A DNA stretch of 28,437 nucleotides from CF-161 sp035259145 (lineage in GTDB: Bacteria; Chloroflexota; Dormibacteria; Dormibacterales; Dormibacteraceae), in contig DATFWQ010000337.1 of the NCBI GenBank assembly GCA_035259145.1, positions 1 through 28,437 on the forward strand, in the 5' to 3' direction. The position numbers were made by a program, and so were the translations under genes. Below are positions 1 through 8,138 of the stretch, in pieces (positions within the stretch are counted from its first letter, which is position 1; every line of letters begins with the position of its first letter). The notes beneath the pieces are model-generated. The model had not been told where the DNA came from, did no database searches, and was given only the letters and a program-made list of their open reading frames with translations.

Positions 1-891
1 CGGCACCACGCCCGGCCGCGAGTTCGCGCATACCTTCGCCAGCAGCGCACCTACGGCGCGGCAGAGCGGATGGTCTGCGGCCGGCACACGCACCGCTTCA
101 ACCGCCTGGGCCAGAGCCGCTGGGCCGGATTCATCTACGGCTTTCCTCGCCTGCTTCCCAGGCTGCTGCGACCCGTCGTGTACCACGGCGCATTCGGCAG
201 CGCTCCGTATCAAGGGGTGATCCGCCGGCGGGCTGAGAGCGTGGTACCGCTTGCCCTCGCCCTCTTACCGCTCACCGTCCCGCTGCTGCTCCTGGGTCTG
301 GCGCTGTTGCCCGTCTGGAGGCCAGGCCTAGCCGTAAGCGCACTGGCTGCTGGCCTCGTGGCAGGGTTCGGAGCCACGATGGCAGCCGTCGTACGTCCCG
401 ACCGGCGCGAGCCTTCCCCCGTGGCCTTCCGGCTGCTGGTCGGCTTTCTTTACGCGGCCCAACCGCTGGTCCGGACTTGGGGCCGCCTGAGGGCTCGGCC
501 ACTGCCCCCTACACCGTCCGCACGAGTGTGGTCAGGCGACCGCATCGCCTGGCTCGCCGAGGCTGAAAGGCAGCTTTCCAGGTGGGGCTGCGCCTGCCGG
601 CGAGCTCGCGCTGATGCAACATTCGACCTGGAGGTAAGCCTGGTGGGTCTTGCCGTCTGCCGCGTGACGACGGCTGTCGTCTGGGGCTGGCTCCCGAGGT
701 TCCGCACCAGGGTTTGGCCCGGGCGCCTGACGCTGCCCGTCCTGGCGGTCGGGGCAGTTATCGGTCTGGCCCGACCTCCTGTGGGAGCCGCCGTGCTGGC
801 CGGGGCCGGGGCGCTGACGGCTTTCGAAGCCGGGCTGTTGACCCGGCTCGTGCGGAGGGTGCTGATTCGGACCTCGCGGGAGGCGGGGTGA
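1..891 (+). CDS. Glycosyltransferase family 2, C-terminal part (5' end outside window)
   Basis: The reading frame is open from base 1, so this is the C-terminal ~296 residues of a longer protein. It begins with RAYLRQQRTYGAAERMV, the helix that typically follows the GT-A catalytic domain of membrane GT2 enzymes, and then FNRLGQSRWAGFIYG, also typical. The rest is hydrophobic, with about four or five membrane segments (for example LALALLPLTVPLLLLGLALL and LTLPVLAVGAVIGLA). The catalytic DxD and QxxRW motifs would lie upstream and are not visible. It probably adds a sugar to a lipid-linked glycan at the inner membrane face. The TGA stop overlaps the next gene's GTG in GTGA, so the two are translationally coupled. 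Family confidence is good; the substrate is unknown. Confidence 0.75.
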   Translation, partial: RHHARPRVRAYLRQQRTYGAAERMVCGRHTHRFNRLGQSRWAGFIYGFPRLLPRLLRPVVYHGAFGSAPYQGVIRRRAESVVPLALALLPLTVPLLLLGLALLPVWRPGLAVSALAAGLVAGFGATMAAVVRPDRREPSPVAFRLLVGFLYAAQPLVRTWGRLRARPLPPTPSARVWSGDRIAWLAEAERQLSRWGCACRRARADATFDLEVSLVGLAVCRVTTAVVWGWLPRFRTRVWPGRLTLPVLAVGAVIGLARPPVGAAVLAGAGALTAFEAGLLTRLVRRVLIRTSREAG

Positions 892-2714
892 AGTCGGCTT
901 CGGTCCCTGACGCCCGGCGGGCACAGGCGCGAGTGCGCGGCCGCAGCGACGTCCGGCTGCTTCGACTACTGTTTGCTGAGGTCCGCCATTACTGGCCGGG
1001 CATCCTGGTTGCGCTGGTCCTCGACCTGGCCGCGACGCCGCTCACCCTGCTGGCACCGGTGCCTCTCAAGGTCGCCGTCGACAGCGTGGTCGGGCACAAA
1101 CAGCTACCCGCCCTCCTGACCATGGTTCTTCCGAACGAGGTTCAGCGTTCACCAGGGCTGCTGCTCGCTTCCGTCGCGATCTTCCAGGTTGCAGTGCTCC
1201 TCCTTACACAGGCCCAGGGCACGGCAGCTGAGGTGGTCTCCACGAGCGTCGGCGAGCGGCTCACACTGTCGTTCAGGGCGCGTCTTTTCCAGCACGCCCA
1301 GAGGCTCTCGCTTACCTTCCACGACGCCAGGGGGACTGCGGACACCATCTACCGCATCCAGTACGACGCTCCCTCTCTGCGCTACGTCATCTTCGGCAAC
1401 GGTGTCTCATTGCTGTCGGCGTGTGCACTGCTCGTGTCGATGGCGTACGTCACCGCTCAGATCGACCTGACACTCGCGCTCGCGGCGCTCGGCGTGGCGC
1501 CGCCACTGTTCTTGCTCTCTCGCAGCTATAACCGGCGCATGCGGCGCCGCTATCGCGGGGTGAAGAAGATGGAAAGCAGCGCCCTCAACGTGGTCCAGGA
1601 GGTGCTGGGCGCCCTGCGGGTGGTCAAGGCCTTCGGGCGCCACGACAGGGAGCTCGATCGTTTCTTCGACCAGTCGCGGGCTGGAGCGCGTGAGCGTGTC
1701 CGCCTCACGGCAGCAGAAGGCTTGTTCGGCCTGCTCGTGAACCTTGCAACGGGCACTGGAACCGCCGTCGTCCTGTACGTCGGGATCCTCAACGTTCAGT
1801 CGGGCATTCTCACCCTGGGCGAGCTGCTGTTGGTAATGGCCTACCTCAGTCAGTTGTACCGTCCCCTTGAAACCATCAGCAAGACGGTCGCCGACGTCCA
1901 GTCCTCGCTGGCGGGCGCGGAACGCGCTTTTGACCTGTTGGAAGAGCGGCCCGAGGTGGTTGAGCGTCCGCAGGCCAGGCCCTTGCGCCGTGCCCGAGGT
2001 CAGGTCGAGTTCCGCGACGTGTGGTTCTCCTACCGCGGCGGCTTCCCCATCATCCAGGGCGTGTCATTCACGGTTCCGCCCGGCATGCGCGTGGCCATCT
2101 CCGGCCCGACCGGAGCCGGCAAGAGCACGCTGGTCACATTGCTCACTCGCCTATATGACCCAGCGTTTGGGCAGATCCTGCTCGACGGCATGGACCTGCG
2201 GGACTACCGTCTGGCCGACCTCCGGTACCAGTTTGCAATCGTCCTCCAGGACAGCGTGCTGTTCTCGACCAGCCTGGCGGAGAACATCAGCTATGGACGG
2301 CCCGGGGCCAGCCCGGCTGAAATCGTGGCTGCTGCCCGGGCTGCCGGCGTCCATGACTCCATAGCCACGCTGCCAGACGGCTACGACACCCTCGTCGGTG
2401 AGCGCGGCATGCGGCTCTCTGGCGGCGAGCGTCAGCGAATCGCGCTCGCCCGCGCGTTCCTCAGGGACGCGCCGATCCTGATCCTCGACGAGCCGACCAG
2501 TGCGGTCGACCTCCAGACCGAGGCGCTGATCATGGAGGCACTGGACCGCCTGATGGTGGGGCGCACCACATTCCTCATCACGCATCGGGTGACCACTCTT
2601 TCGCGCTGCGACATCCACCTTGAGCTTGATGAGGGCCGCATCAGCTGCATGCGGACCGGCCGCGCCGAGCCACAGCGGCGCCCAGCCGCAATGCCGGCGT
2701 GGCCCATGACCTAG
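888..2714 (+). CDS. ABC exporter, fused permease and ATPase (MsbA/ABCB type)
   Basis: This 608-residue half-transporter has an N-terminal six-helix type IV exporter domain (about residues 30-330) and a C-terminal nucleotide-binding domain. Visible motifs are Walker A GPTGAGKST (406-414), Q-loop region IVLQDSV, signature LSGGE (510-514), Walker B ILILDE (Asp534, Glu535) and the switch His in ITHR. It should work as a homodimer or heterodimer in the inner membrane. Placed between a glycosyltransferase and sugar-modifying genes, it is a candidate flippase or exporter for a glycan or glycolipid. The frame is open up to 714, but that stretch overlaps the preceding gene; GTG at 888 overlaps its stop and follows a GGGAGGCGGGG purine tract, so it is the better start. 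Confidence 0.92.
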   Translation: MKSASVPDARRAQARVRGRSDVRLLRLLFAEVRHYWPGILVALVLDLAATPLTLLAPVPLKVAVDSVVGHKQLPALLTMVLPNEVQRSPGLLLASVAIFQVAVLLLTQAQGTAAEVVSTSVGERLTLSFRARLFQHAQRLSLTFHDARGTADTIYRIQYDAPSLRYVIFGNGVSLLSACALLVSMAYVTAQIDLTLALAALGVAPPLFLLSRSYNRRMRRRYRGVKKMESSALNVVQEVLGALRVVKAFGRHDRELDRFFDQSRAGARERVRLTAAEGLFGLLVNLATGTGTAVVLYVGILNVQSGILTLGELLLVMAYLSQLYRPLETISKTVADVQSSLAGAERAFDLLEERPEVVERPQARPLRRARGQVEFRDVWFSYRGGFPIIQGVSFTVPPGMRVAISGPTGAGKSTLVTLLTRLYDPAFGQILLDGMDLRDYRLADLRYQFAIVLQDSVLFSTSLAENISYGRPGASPAEIVAAARAAGVHDSIATLPDGYDTLVGERGMRLSGGERQRIALARAFLRDAPILILDEPTSAVDLQTEALIMEALDRLMVGRTTFLITHRVTTLSRCDIHLELDEGRISCMRTGRAEPQRRPAAMPAWPMT

Positions 2715-3646
2715 TGGTGGAACAGTCATCACCCGACCTGGCCGGGCTGGCTTCGGCGATGGCTGAGCTGCTGCCTGGCGTTGCCGTAATCTCGCGGCGG
2801 GCGAACCTTTTCAGCAGCAGCTTCCTGAGCGAGCTCGTGACCTGCCGGCTGGATGACGGCCAGGAGCTGTGCCTGTTTTGCAAGTACGGCACAGGAGCGG
2901 CCGACGGGACCGGCTTTGGCCATCGGGGCGGGGTCGCCTATGAGGCAATGGTCTACCGGCAACTCCTCCAGCCGCTCGGGGTGAGAGCCGCGCCATTTTA
3001 TGGCGCGCACTTCGACACAAACACCCGCGCGACGTGGCTAGTTCTTGGCTTCCAGCAGGGCCGGCGCATCAACAAAAGGCTGGGCCTGGCGGCAGGCTGG
3101 ATCGGCGAGTTCCAGCGCGCGGCTTCCGCGCAACTCGGCGACAGCCCACCGGCCTGGCTCAAACGCTACGACACCGAGTACTACGCGCAGTGGGCCCGCC
3201 GGACATTGGTGCTTGCAGTACAGCTCGGGCTATGCATACCCTGGCTTCAGCCGGTGTGCCTGGGCTTCGAGTCACTGGCCCAGGACCTGCTCGCTGCGCG
3301 GCCGACGGCAATCCACGGGGAGTTCTACCCCCACAACGTGATCCTCTACGAGGACGCAGCCGTGCCCATCGACTGGGAGTCGGCGGCGTTCGGAGCAGGG
3401 GAGATCGACCTGGCCAGCCTGACCGAGGGCTGGTCCAGTGAAGATGTTGACGAATGCGTGCGTGCCTACGCCGCGGCGCGCTGGCCGGAGGGCCGTCCGA
3501 ACGATTTCGAGACCGTTTTTGACGCCGCCCGCCTCTACCTCGACTTTCGGTGGCTTGGGGAGAGCCCCGCCCAACTCGCGGACCCTGAGTCGCGCTGGTA
3601 CCTCGACGACCTGCTGGTGCGAGGCGAGCGCCTGGGGCTGACTTAG
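2699..3646 (+). CDS. APH/choline-kinase-fold phosphotransferase
   Basis: This is a protein of up to 315 residues with the aminoglycoside/choline kinase fold. The catalytic loop reads IHGEFYPHNVIL (His206, Glu208, Asn213; the usual Asp of HGD is Glu), followed by the metal-binding PIDWESAAFGAGEIDLA. The N-terminal nucleotide lobe is weaker, with CLFCKYG as the likely lysine strand. It probably phosphorylates a small hydroxyl substrate, here perhaps a sugar or polar head group of the neighbouring glycan. Antibiotic resistance is not implied by the context. GTG at 2699 overlaps the ABC gene by 16 bases; a second GTG at 2714 forms TAGTG with its stop and is an equally good start. Confidence 0.78.
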   Translation: MAHDLVVEQSSPDLAGLASAMAELLPGVAVISRRANLFSSSFLSELVTCRLDDGQELCLFCKYGTGAADGTGFGHRGGVAYEAMVYRQLLQPLGVRAAPFYGAHFDTNTRATWLVLGFQQGRRINKRLGLAAGWIGEFQRAASAQLGDSPPAWLKRYDTEYYAQWARRTLVLAVQLGLCIPWLQPVCLGFESLAQDLLAARPTAIHGEFYPHNVILYEDAAVPIDWESAAFGAGEIDLASLTEGWSSEDVDECVRAYAAARWPEGRPNDFETVFDAARLYLDFRWLGESPAQLADPESRWYLDDLLVRGERLGLT

Positions 3647-3648
3647 GA

Positions 3649-4821
3649 GTGAGGTCGAGGCTGCGGCTCGTCGTCCTGGGAATGATGGGTCGCTTCCCAT
3701 TCGGTGGCCACGCCTGGGTGTATTTGAACTGGCTTCGCGGGTTGAGCGGCCTGGGTCATGAGGTCTGGTACGTCGAGGACGACTCGGTCTGGCCCTACGA
3801 TCCGGTCCAGAACACGGTCAGCGACGACTGCTCGTACGCGCTCCGTCATGTGGCCGGCTGCCTGGAGCGCATAGGGCTGGGCGAGCGATGGGCGTTCCGA
3901 CTGGCCGATCGCGAGGGGGCGTGCTGGGGGCTCACTCCGGCGCGCCTCGATGAGCTCTACTCCGGCTGCGATGCGCTGATCAATCTTCAGGGTGGAACCG
4001 ACTTACGCGAGCCGCACATGCGGGCGCCACTCCGCGTCTATGTTCAGAGCGACGCCACGACCTCAGAGCTGAGGCTTGCGGGCGGGGACGAGCACACGCG
4101 CCGAGCGTTCGCCGACCACGACGTCATGGTCACCTACGGCGAGAACTATGGCGCTGCAGACTGCGGTGTCCCGACCAACGGGGTTCGGTACCGCAAGACA
4201 AGGCAGCCCGTAGACCTGGAGCTGTGGCCGGCCGCGTACACGCCCGAGGCTCGGTTTTTCAGCACGATCGGCAACTACCGCCAGGCGGGCAACGACGTGG
4301 AGTACCAGGGTGACGTCTATCGCTGGAGCAAGCACCACGAGTGGGAGAAGGTCATCGACCTCCCCCGGTACACCGGACAGCGCTTCGAGCTGGCACTGGG
4401 CCTGGACGACGACTGCGACCGCGAGCTGCTCGAGAGGCATGGCTGGAGACTTCGGCAGCCGCTGCCGATGTCACTCGACGTCTTCGGCGCCTATCCGGAG
4501 TTCATCCGGGAGTCGCGGGCCGAGTTCACCGTCGCGAAAGACCAGAACGTGCGGCTTCGCAGCGGCTGGTTCAGCGATCGTGACGCCTGCTACCTTGCCT
4601 CCGGCAAACCGGTCGTGGCGCAGGACACCGGCTTCAGCAATGTTCTGCCCACCGGCCGTGGGCTCTTCGCCTTCAGCGGCCAGGAGGAAGCACTTCAGGC
4701 GATCGAGGCCGTCAATGCGGACTATCCGGCCCAGTGTCTGGCCGCGCGGCGCCTCGCCGAGGATCACTTCGAGGCCCGAGCGGTCGCCGACCGCTTCATT
4801 CGGAGCGTGGGCCTTGGCTGA
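3649..4821 (+). CDS. GT-B-like glycosyltransferase
   Basis: This 390-residue protein starts with GTG directly after the previous stop (TTAGGAGTG), so the stop region doubles as an AGGAG ribosome site. The N-terminus RLRLVVLGMMGRFPFGGHAWVYLNWLRGLSGLGHEVWYVEDD is the Rossmann strand/glycine loop of a GT-B acceptor domain. The C-terminal part LRSGWFSDRDACYLASGKPVVAQDTGFSNVLPTGRGLFAFS resembles the nucleotide-sugar domain of GT4-like enzymes, where the conserved acidic residue sits near E/D-x-LASGKPV. It most likely transfers a sugar in the cytoplasm to the polysaccharide being assembled by this operon. The donor and acceptor cannot be told from sequence. Confidence 0.72.
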   Translation: MRSRLRLVVLGMMGRFPFGGHAWVYLNWLRGLSGLGHEVWYVEDDSVWPYDPVQNTVSDDCSYALRHVAGCLERIGLGERWAFRLADREGACWGLTPARLDELYSGCDALINLQGGTDLREPHMRAPLRVYVQSDATTSELRLAGGDEHTRRAFADHDVMVTYGENYGAADCGVPTNGVRYRKTRQPVDLELWPAAYTPEARFFSTIGNYRQAGNDVEYQGDVYRWSKHHEWEKVIDLPRYTGQRFELALGLDDDCDRELLERHGWRLRQPLPMSLDVFGAYPEFIRESRAEFTVAKDQNVRLRSGWFSDRDACYLASGKPVVAQDTGFSNVLPTGRGLFAFSGQEEALQAIEAVNADYPAQCLAARRLAEDHFEARAVADRFIRSVGLG

Positions 4822-5575
4822 GCCCATCTACCTGGTTGTCAACGCTGACGATTTAGGCGCCTCCCGAGGCATCAACGAGGGCATCGCCATCTGCCACCGG
4901 CGCGGTGTGGTGACGAGCGCGAGCCTGATGGTCACGGGACGGGCCGCGACGGAGGCGGCACTCCTCAGCCGTGACCTGCCTGACCTTTCGGTGGGCCTTC
5001 ACTGGGATGTCTGGGGGGAGGACGAACGCGAGTTCGATCTCAGCGATCGGGTAGCTGTTCGGGACGAGTTCCGGCGTCAGCTCGACCGTTTCCATGCCCT
5101 CATGGGCCGGCTGCCCACCCATGTCGACTCCCACCGGCACGCCCACCGGCGAGCAGGTCTCTTGCCTCTGTTCCGGGAGATGGTGGAGCCCCTGGGGGTG
5201 CCGCTTCGTGGAGACGGGAGAGTCAACCTCGTGGGGGGCTTTTATGCCCAGTGGGAGTGGGGCGTCACAGACCTCGACAAGGTGAGCGTGGTGTTCTTCT
5301 GCCGGCTGCTGGAAGAGGAGCTCATTCCGGGCTGGAATGAGATATCGTGCCATCCCGGAGTTCCCTCCCCTGACTTCCGATCGGTCTACGGGGAGGAGCG
5401 CGTCAGGGAAGTCTCTACACTCACGGACGCCAGGTTGGTCCCCACGCTGAGAGCCCTGGGCATCCGGCTCACAAGCTATGCGGCCCTTTCGCAGTCGGCA
5501 CTGGCCGTCGCGCGGACGGTCGTCCCTCTCCCCGGCGGGAACGGCACGAGCCCCAGGCCCGCTGGGACTAGGTGA
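4814..5575 (+). CDS. ChbG/YdjC-family carbohydrate deacetylase
   Basis: The 253-residue protein matches the YdjC/ChbG (HpnK-like) fold. It has VVNADDLGASRGINEGI at residues 8-24 with the metal-binding Asp pair, GLHWDVWGE, THVDSHRHAH at 102-111 with metal His residues, and EISCHPG near the C-terminus. Family members remove N-acetyl groups from sugars or act on hopanoid glycolipids. In this operon it may deacetylate the polysaccharide precursor. TTG at 4814 is the only start codon just ahead of the conserved beta strand, and it overlaps the preceding TGA by eight bases. The open frame continues upstream to 4310, but that part is a shadow of the glycosyltransferase. Its 3' end overlaps the convergent Hsp20 gene by eight bases. 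Confidence 0.87.
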   Translation: MAEPIYLVVNADDLGASRGINEGIAICHRRGVVTSASLMVTGRAATEAALLSRDLPDLSVGLHWDVWGEDEREFDLSDRVAVRDEFRRQLDRFHALMGRLPTHVDSHRHAHRRAGLLPLFREMVEPLGVPLRGDGRVNLVGGFYAQWEWGVTDLDKVSVVFFCRLLEEELIPGWNEISCHPGVPSPDFRSVYGEERVREVSTLTDARLVPTLRALGIRLTSYAALSQSALAVARTVVPLPGGNGTSPRPAGTR

Positions 5576-5894
5576 CCGGCGGCCTCGACTCGCCGGAGCC
5601 GGTCTCAGAGATCGGCGCCATCACGACGAGCACGCCCAGGTTGAGAGTGGCCCGTGCGGCTGCCGGGTCGACCGGCTTCGGCAGGTCCAGGCCGAGCTCC
5701 CAGGCCCCGACCCGCCAGTCATGACGATGGTAATGCTGGGCGTCCTGGGCGTATTTGCAGCTGGCGGCAACGCGGATCTGCGTCGGGGTGACCACCACCT
5801 CTACATGCTCGGGGTGGGCTCCCGGAATCGGCGCCGCAACGCTCAGCTGTCCATTGCCTTCGTAGACGTTGGCCGGTGGGATAGCCGCTTCCAT
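5568..5894 (-). CDS. Small heat shock protein, Hsp20/alpha-crystallin family
   Basis: This 108-residue protein consists almost only of an alpha-crystallin domain: VYEGNGQLSVAAPIPGAHPEHVEVVVTPTQIRV, then WELGLDLPKPVDPAAARATLNLGVLVVMAP, the usual strand pattern with the LNLGVL position of the conserved GVL motif. It lacks the long N-terminal arm of typical 140-150 residue members, so large oligomers may be reduced. Holdase chaperone activity is known for the family. ATG is preceded by GAGGA directly abutting the start and a TAAGCT hexamer 11 bases upstream. It is convergent with the deacetylase gene, overlapping it by eight bases. Confidence 0.8.
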   Translation of the reverse strand: MEAAIPPANVYEGNGQLSVAAPIPGAHPEHVEVVVTPTQIRVAASCKYAQDAQHYHRHDWRVGAWELGLDLPKPVDPAAARATLNLGVLVVMAPISETGSGESRPPVT

Positions 5895-5990
5895 TCCTCA
5901 GGTCCAGCTTAGCCTGAGCGCGTCACCCTCGCGACTGCTCTTACTCTTGTGGGCTCGGATCTCCTGGCTGCTACGCTGACGTTGGAGGCG

Positions 5991-6239
5991 ATGAGGTCGA
6001 TGGGGCTGATCGAACTGGCTGCGCTCCCGGTCAGGCTGAGTCCCGGACAGGCACGGCTGCTGCTTATAGTGGCGGCCGCCATTGCAGTGGCTCTTCTGGT
6101 GGGTGGCGTTCTAGAGGCCATGTTCGGTGGCGTGGTGGGGACGATCCTCAGGCTTACCGGTCACCCTCCCCCTCGCAAGAGCTCGTTCAGCACCGCGCTG
6201 GATGAGCTCGATGCGCGCCTGCGGCGGAAGGACAAATGA
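5991..6239 (+). CDS. Small single-pass membrane protein of unknown function
   Basis: This is an 82-residue protein (79 if ATG 6000 is used). Residues roughly 23-47 (ARLLLIVAAAIAVALLVGGV) form one clear membrane helix, followed by a charged cytoplasmic-type tail ending in LDELDARLRRKDK. GGAGG at 5984-5988 is very close to ATG 5991 and ideally placed for ATG 6000; a GTG at 5949 extends the frame further but has no ribosome site. A TACGCT hexamer at 5972-5977 could be a -10 box. No family is recognised. It lies between Hsp20 (divergent) and a tRNA on the other strand. Confidence 0.55.
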   Translation: MRSMGLIELAALPVRLSPGQARLLLIVAAAIAVALLVGGVLEAMFGGVVGTILRLTGHPPPRKSSFSTALDELDARLRRKDK

Positions 6240-6312
6240 CCCAGACGCCAAAAGGTGGAGCCGGCGCCGGGAGTTGGGCGCATCGCAGGCCGTCACTCCG
6301 GCTATCAAGATG

Positions 6313-6397
6313 TGGTGTCGGCGGGGAGACTCGAACTCCCATGCCCGAGGGCACCAGATCCTAAGTCTGGCGCGTCTGCCTATTCCGCCACGCCGAC
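6313..6397 (-). tRNA. tRNA-Leu (anticodon UAG), CCA encoded
   Basis: Read on the minus strand, the 85-base gene folds fully. The acceptor stem GTCGGCG pairs with CGCCGAC. The D arm is closed by GCG/CGC. The anticodon stem CCAGA/TCTGG holds loop CTTAGGA (anticodon TAG). A long class II variable arm TGCCC-TC-GGGCA follows, then the T arm GGGAG-TTCGAGT-CTCCC, discriminator A and a genomic CCA. The long variable arm and the anticodon agree on leucine (CUN codons). Confidence 0.97.
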
Positions 6398-6406
6398 GAC
6401 CGCGCC

Positions 6407-6412
6407 ATTATT
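6407..6412 (-). promoter_or_regulatory. Possible -10 box for tRNA-Leu
   Basis: On the minus strand this reads AATAAT (within CAATAAT), ending nine bases before the mature tRNA 5' end, a normal place for a -10 element. The same AT-rich core faces the sulfur enzyme start at 6422 on the plus strand, so it might serve both directions. No clear -35 was seen. Confidence 0.35.
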
Positions 6413-6421
6413 GCCTTAAGC

Positions 6422-7819
6422 ATGAGCGCCCAGGCGCCCCAGGTCGACCTCTTCCGCGCAGCCGAGCTCGGTAATACCACCTACCTCGTCTCCGATCCCG
6501 AGAGTGGCGAAGCCGTGGCGATCGATCCTCTCCGGGACGTCGCCCAGTATCTCGACCGCGCTGAAAAGCTGGGCGTCCGGATCACCCACGCGCTCGAGAC
6601 GCACGTGCACAACGACTTCGTCTCCGGCTCCCGGGAACTCCAGGCCGAGGCGGGCGTAACCATTGCGGCGGCCGAGGACAGCGGCCTTGAGTTCCGGTTT
6701 CAGCCACTCAGGGAAGGAACCGAGGTCTCAGTGGGCGCATGGAGATTGCGGACCCGGCGCAGTCCGGGCCACACCCCAAACCACGTCGCCTACCTCCTCC
6801 TCGACGCCGATGGCGAACAGCGCGCGCTATTCTCCGGCGGCGCATTGATGGTCGGCGCAATCGCCCGCACCGACCTGTTCGGTCCCCACCTGGCCACCCA
6901 CCTCGCCCTGGAGGCCTTCCGCACGCTGCACGTCCGCCTGCGCCATCTGCCCGACCACATTGCCGTCTATCCCACGCACGGGGCCGGCTCCTTCTGCGCC
7001 GCGGCGGTCAGCGACGCCCCGACCAGCACAATGGCGCAGGAACGGCGCGCCAATCCCTACCTGACCACGACCGACCTGATGCCCTTCATCGCCCGCGCCC
7101 TTCACCAGGGGCCGTACCCGGCCTACTACCGGGAGATGGGGGCCATCAACCGGCGCGGCGCCAACCTGCTCGGACGCTCGCTCCCCACCCTGCGGGCGCT
7201 TTCCGCTGACGTCACCGACTACCACCTCAAGCTCGGTGCAGCCGTGGTCGACATGCGGCCCGGGCGTGAGTTCGATCGCGGCCACATCCCGGGCAGCTAC
7301 AACGTGGGCATGGAGGGTCCGTTCAGCGCCTGGGTCGGTTGGGTGATCGAACGAGGCAGGCCCATCATCCTCGCCTGCGGCAGCAGGCGCCAGCACGCCG
7401 AGGCCCACCGGCAGCTCCTCAGGATCGGCTACGACAGCGTCGTCGGCCATCTCGACGGCGGCATCGAAGCCTGGGCGGCCAGCGGCCGCGACCTGACCAC
7501 CTTCGAGACGGCCGAGGTCGCGGACCTGGCGTCGTGGATCCTCAGCGCGGAGCCCATGACCGTAGTGGACGCCCGCAATGAAGATGAGTGGGTCCATGGC
7601 CACGTACCGGGAGCCGTGCGCATGCCGGTGCCGGACATCTCACACCACGCCCATGAGCTGCCACGTGAAGCCCCGGTCGCCGTCCACTGCGGTGTCGGCT
7701 ACCGCGCCGCCATCGCGGCCAGCCTGCTGGAGCAAGCAGGCCTGCGCCGGATCATCCACGTGATCGGACCCTACTCGGACTGGGACCGGCTGCACCTGGC
7801 CGCCACGGTTCCGGGCTAG
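6422..7819 (+). CDS. Metallo-beta-lactamase-fold hydrolase with two rhodanese domains (persulfide dioxygenase-like)
   Basis: This 465-residue protein has an N-terminal MBL domain (about 1-235) and two C-terminal rhodanese domains (about 255-360 and 370-462). The metal motif is THVHNDF at 60-66, so the usual final His of HxHxDH is Phe, as in the ETHE1/CstB-like sulfur branch; GHTPNH and YPTHGAG supply other ligands. The second rhodanese has a canonical active loop HCGVGYRA with Cys423; the first has ILACGSRR. Family knowledge suggests oxidation of glutathione or CoA persulfides coupled to sulfur transfer, that is, sulfide detoxification. The start follows a tRNA on the opposite strand, with no Shine-Dalgarno. 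Its TAG stop lies inside the terminal repeat of the next element. Confidence 0.88.
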   Translation: MSAQAPQVDLFRAAELGNTTYLVSDPESGEAVAIDPLRDVAQYLDRAEKLGVRITHALETHVHNDFVSGSRELQAEAGVTIAAAEDSGLEFRFQPLREGTEVSVGAWRLRTRRSPGHTPNHVAYLLLDADGEQRALFSGGALMVGAIARTDLFGPHLATHLALEAFRTLHVRLRHLPDHIAVYPTHGAGSFCAAAVSDAPTSTMAQERRANPYLTTTDLMPFIARALHQGPYPAYYREMGAINRRGANLLGRSLPTLRALSADVTDYHLKLGAAVVDMRPGREFDRGHIPGSYNVGMEGPFSAWVGWVIERGRPIILACGSRRQHAEAHRQLLRIGYDSVVGHLDGGIEAWAASGRDLTTFETAEVADLASWILSAEPMTVVDARNEDEWVHGHVPGAVRMPVPDISHHAHELPREAPVAVHCGVGYRAAIAASLLEQAGLRRIIHVIGPYSDWDRLHLAATVPG

Positions 7820-8100
7820 AGGTGCGGCCGAAAAGCCCGACCGGACCTCTGGCGCCTATCCACCCCACGAAGCAGGCTTCGTGGGGGCCCCGGATGCGGC
7901 CCGTTGCATCCCCACTTCGTGGGGGCCCCTTTCTCCGGGCTTCCTGCGCTCCTCGCGTACGCATTGCTAATGCGCGTGCTCCGGTGTTCCCCACGCCACG
8001 AAACCCACGGGTTTCGCGGGGACCCCGAGTCGGCGGCCCGGGCGCATTCGGACCACCTGGCCCCCAGATGCCTCGGCCGGGTTTCCGGCCGCACCTCTAG
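7816..8100. repeat. 285-bp hairpin-rich element with terminal inverted repeats (MITE-like)
   Basis: The two ends are a perfect 15-base inverted repeat, CTAGAGGTGCGGCCG at 7816-7830 and its complement at 8086-8100. The match continues inward imperfectly to about 42 bases. Inside are stems 7863-7872/7877-7886 (CCCCACGAAG with loop CAGG), 7892-7897/7906-7911, 7960-7965/7969-7974 and 7999-8005/8010-8016. A motif TTCGTGGGGGCCCC occurs at 7878 and 7916 and as TTCGCGGGGACCCC at 8013. No coding potential is credible. The ends could be a CTAG target duplication around a non-autonomous transposable element; a structured RNA is the alternative. Confidence 0.75.
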
Positions 8101-8120
8101 TGGGCTGTATCTCGTGACCG

Positions 8121-8132
8121 ACTGCCGGCAGT
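8121..8132. repeat. 12-bp perfect palindrome
   Basis: ACTGCCGGCAGT is a perfect palindrome lying between the MITE-like element and the 44-bp repeat, downstream of the minus-strand AlkZ-related gene. It may be part of a transcript end structure; no T-run follows. Confidence 0.4.
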
Positions 8133-8138
8133 GGGCCG

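Noticed and set aside
714..887. Upstream extension of the ABC transporter frame
   Set aside because: It overlaps the glycosyltransferase in another frame and has no ABC-like sequence; GTG 888 overlaps the stop with a purine tract ahead.
6250..6275. Intrinsic terminator for tRNA-Leu (CCGGCGCCGG palindrome followed by TTTT on the minus strand)
   Set aside because: The stem would be only about three pairs with a four-base loop and the T-run is short and displaced; not convincing.
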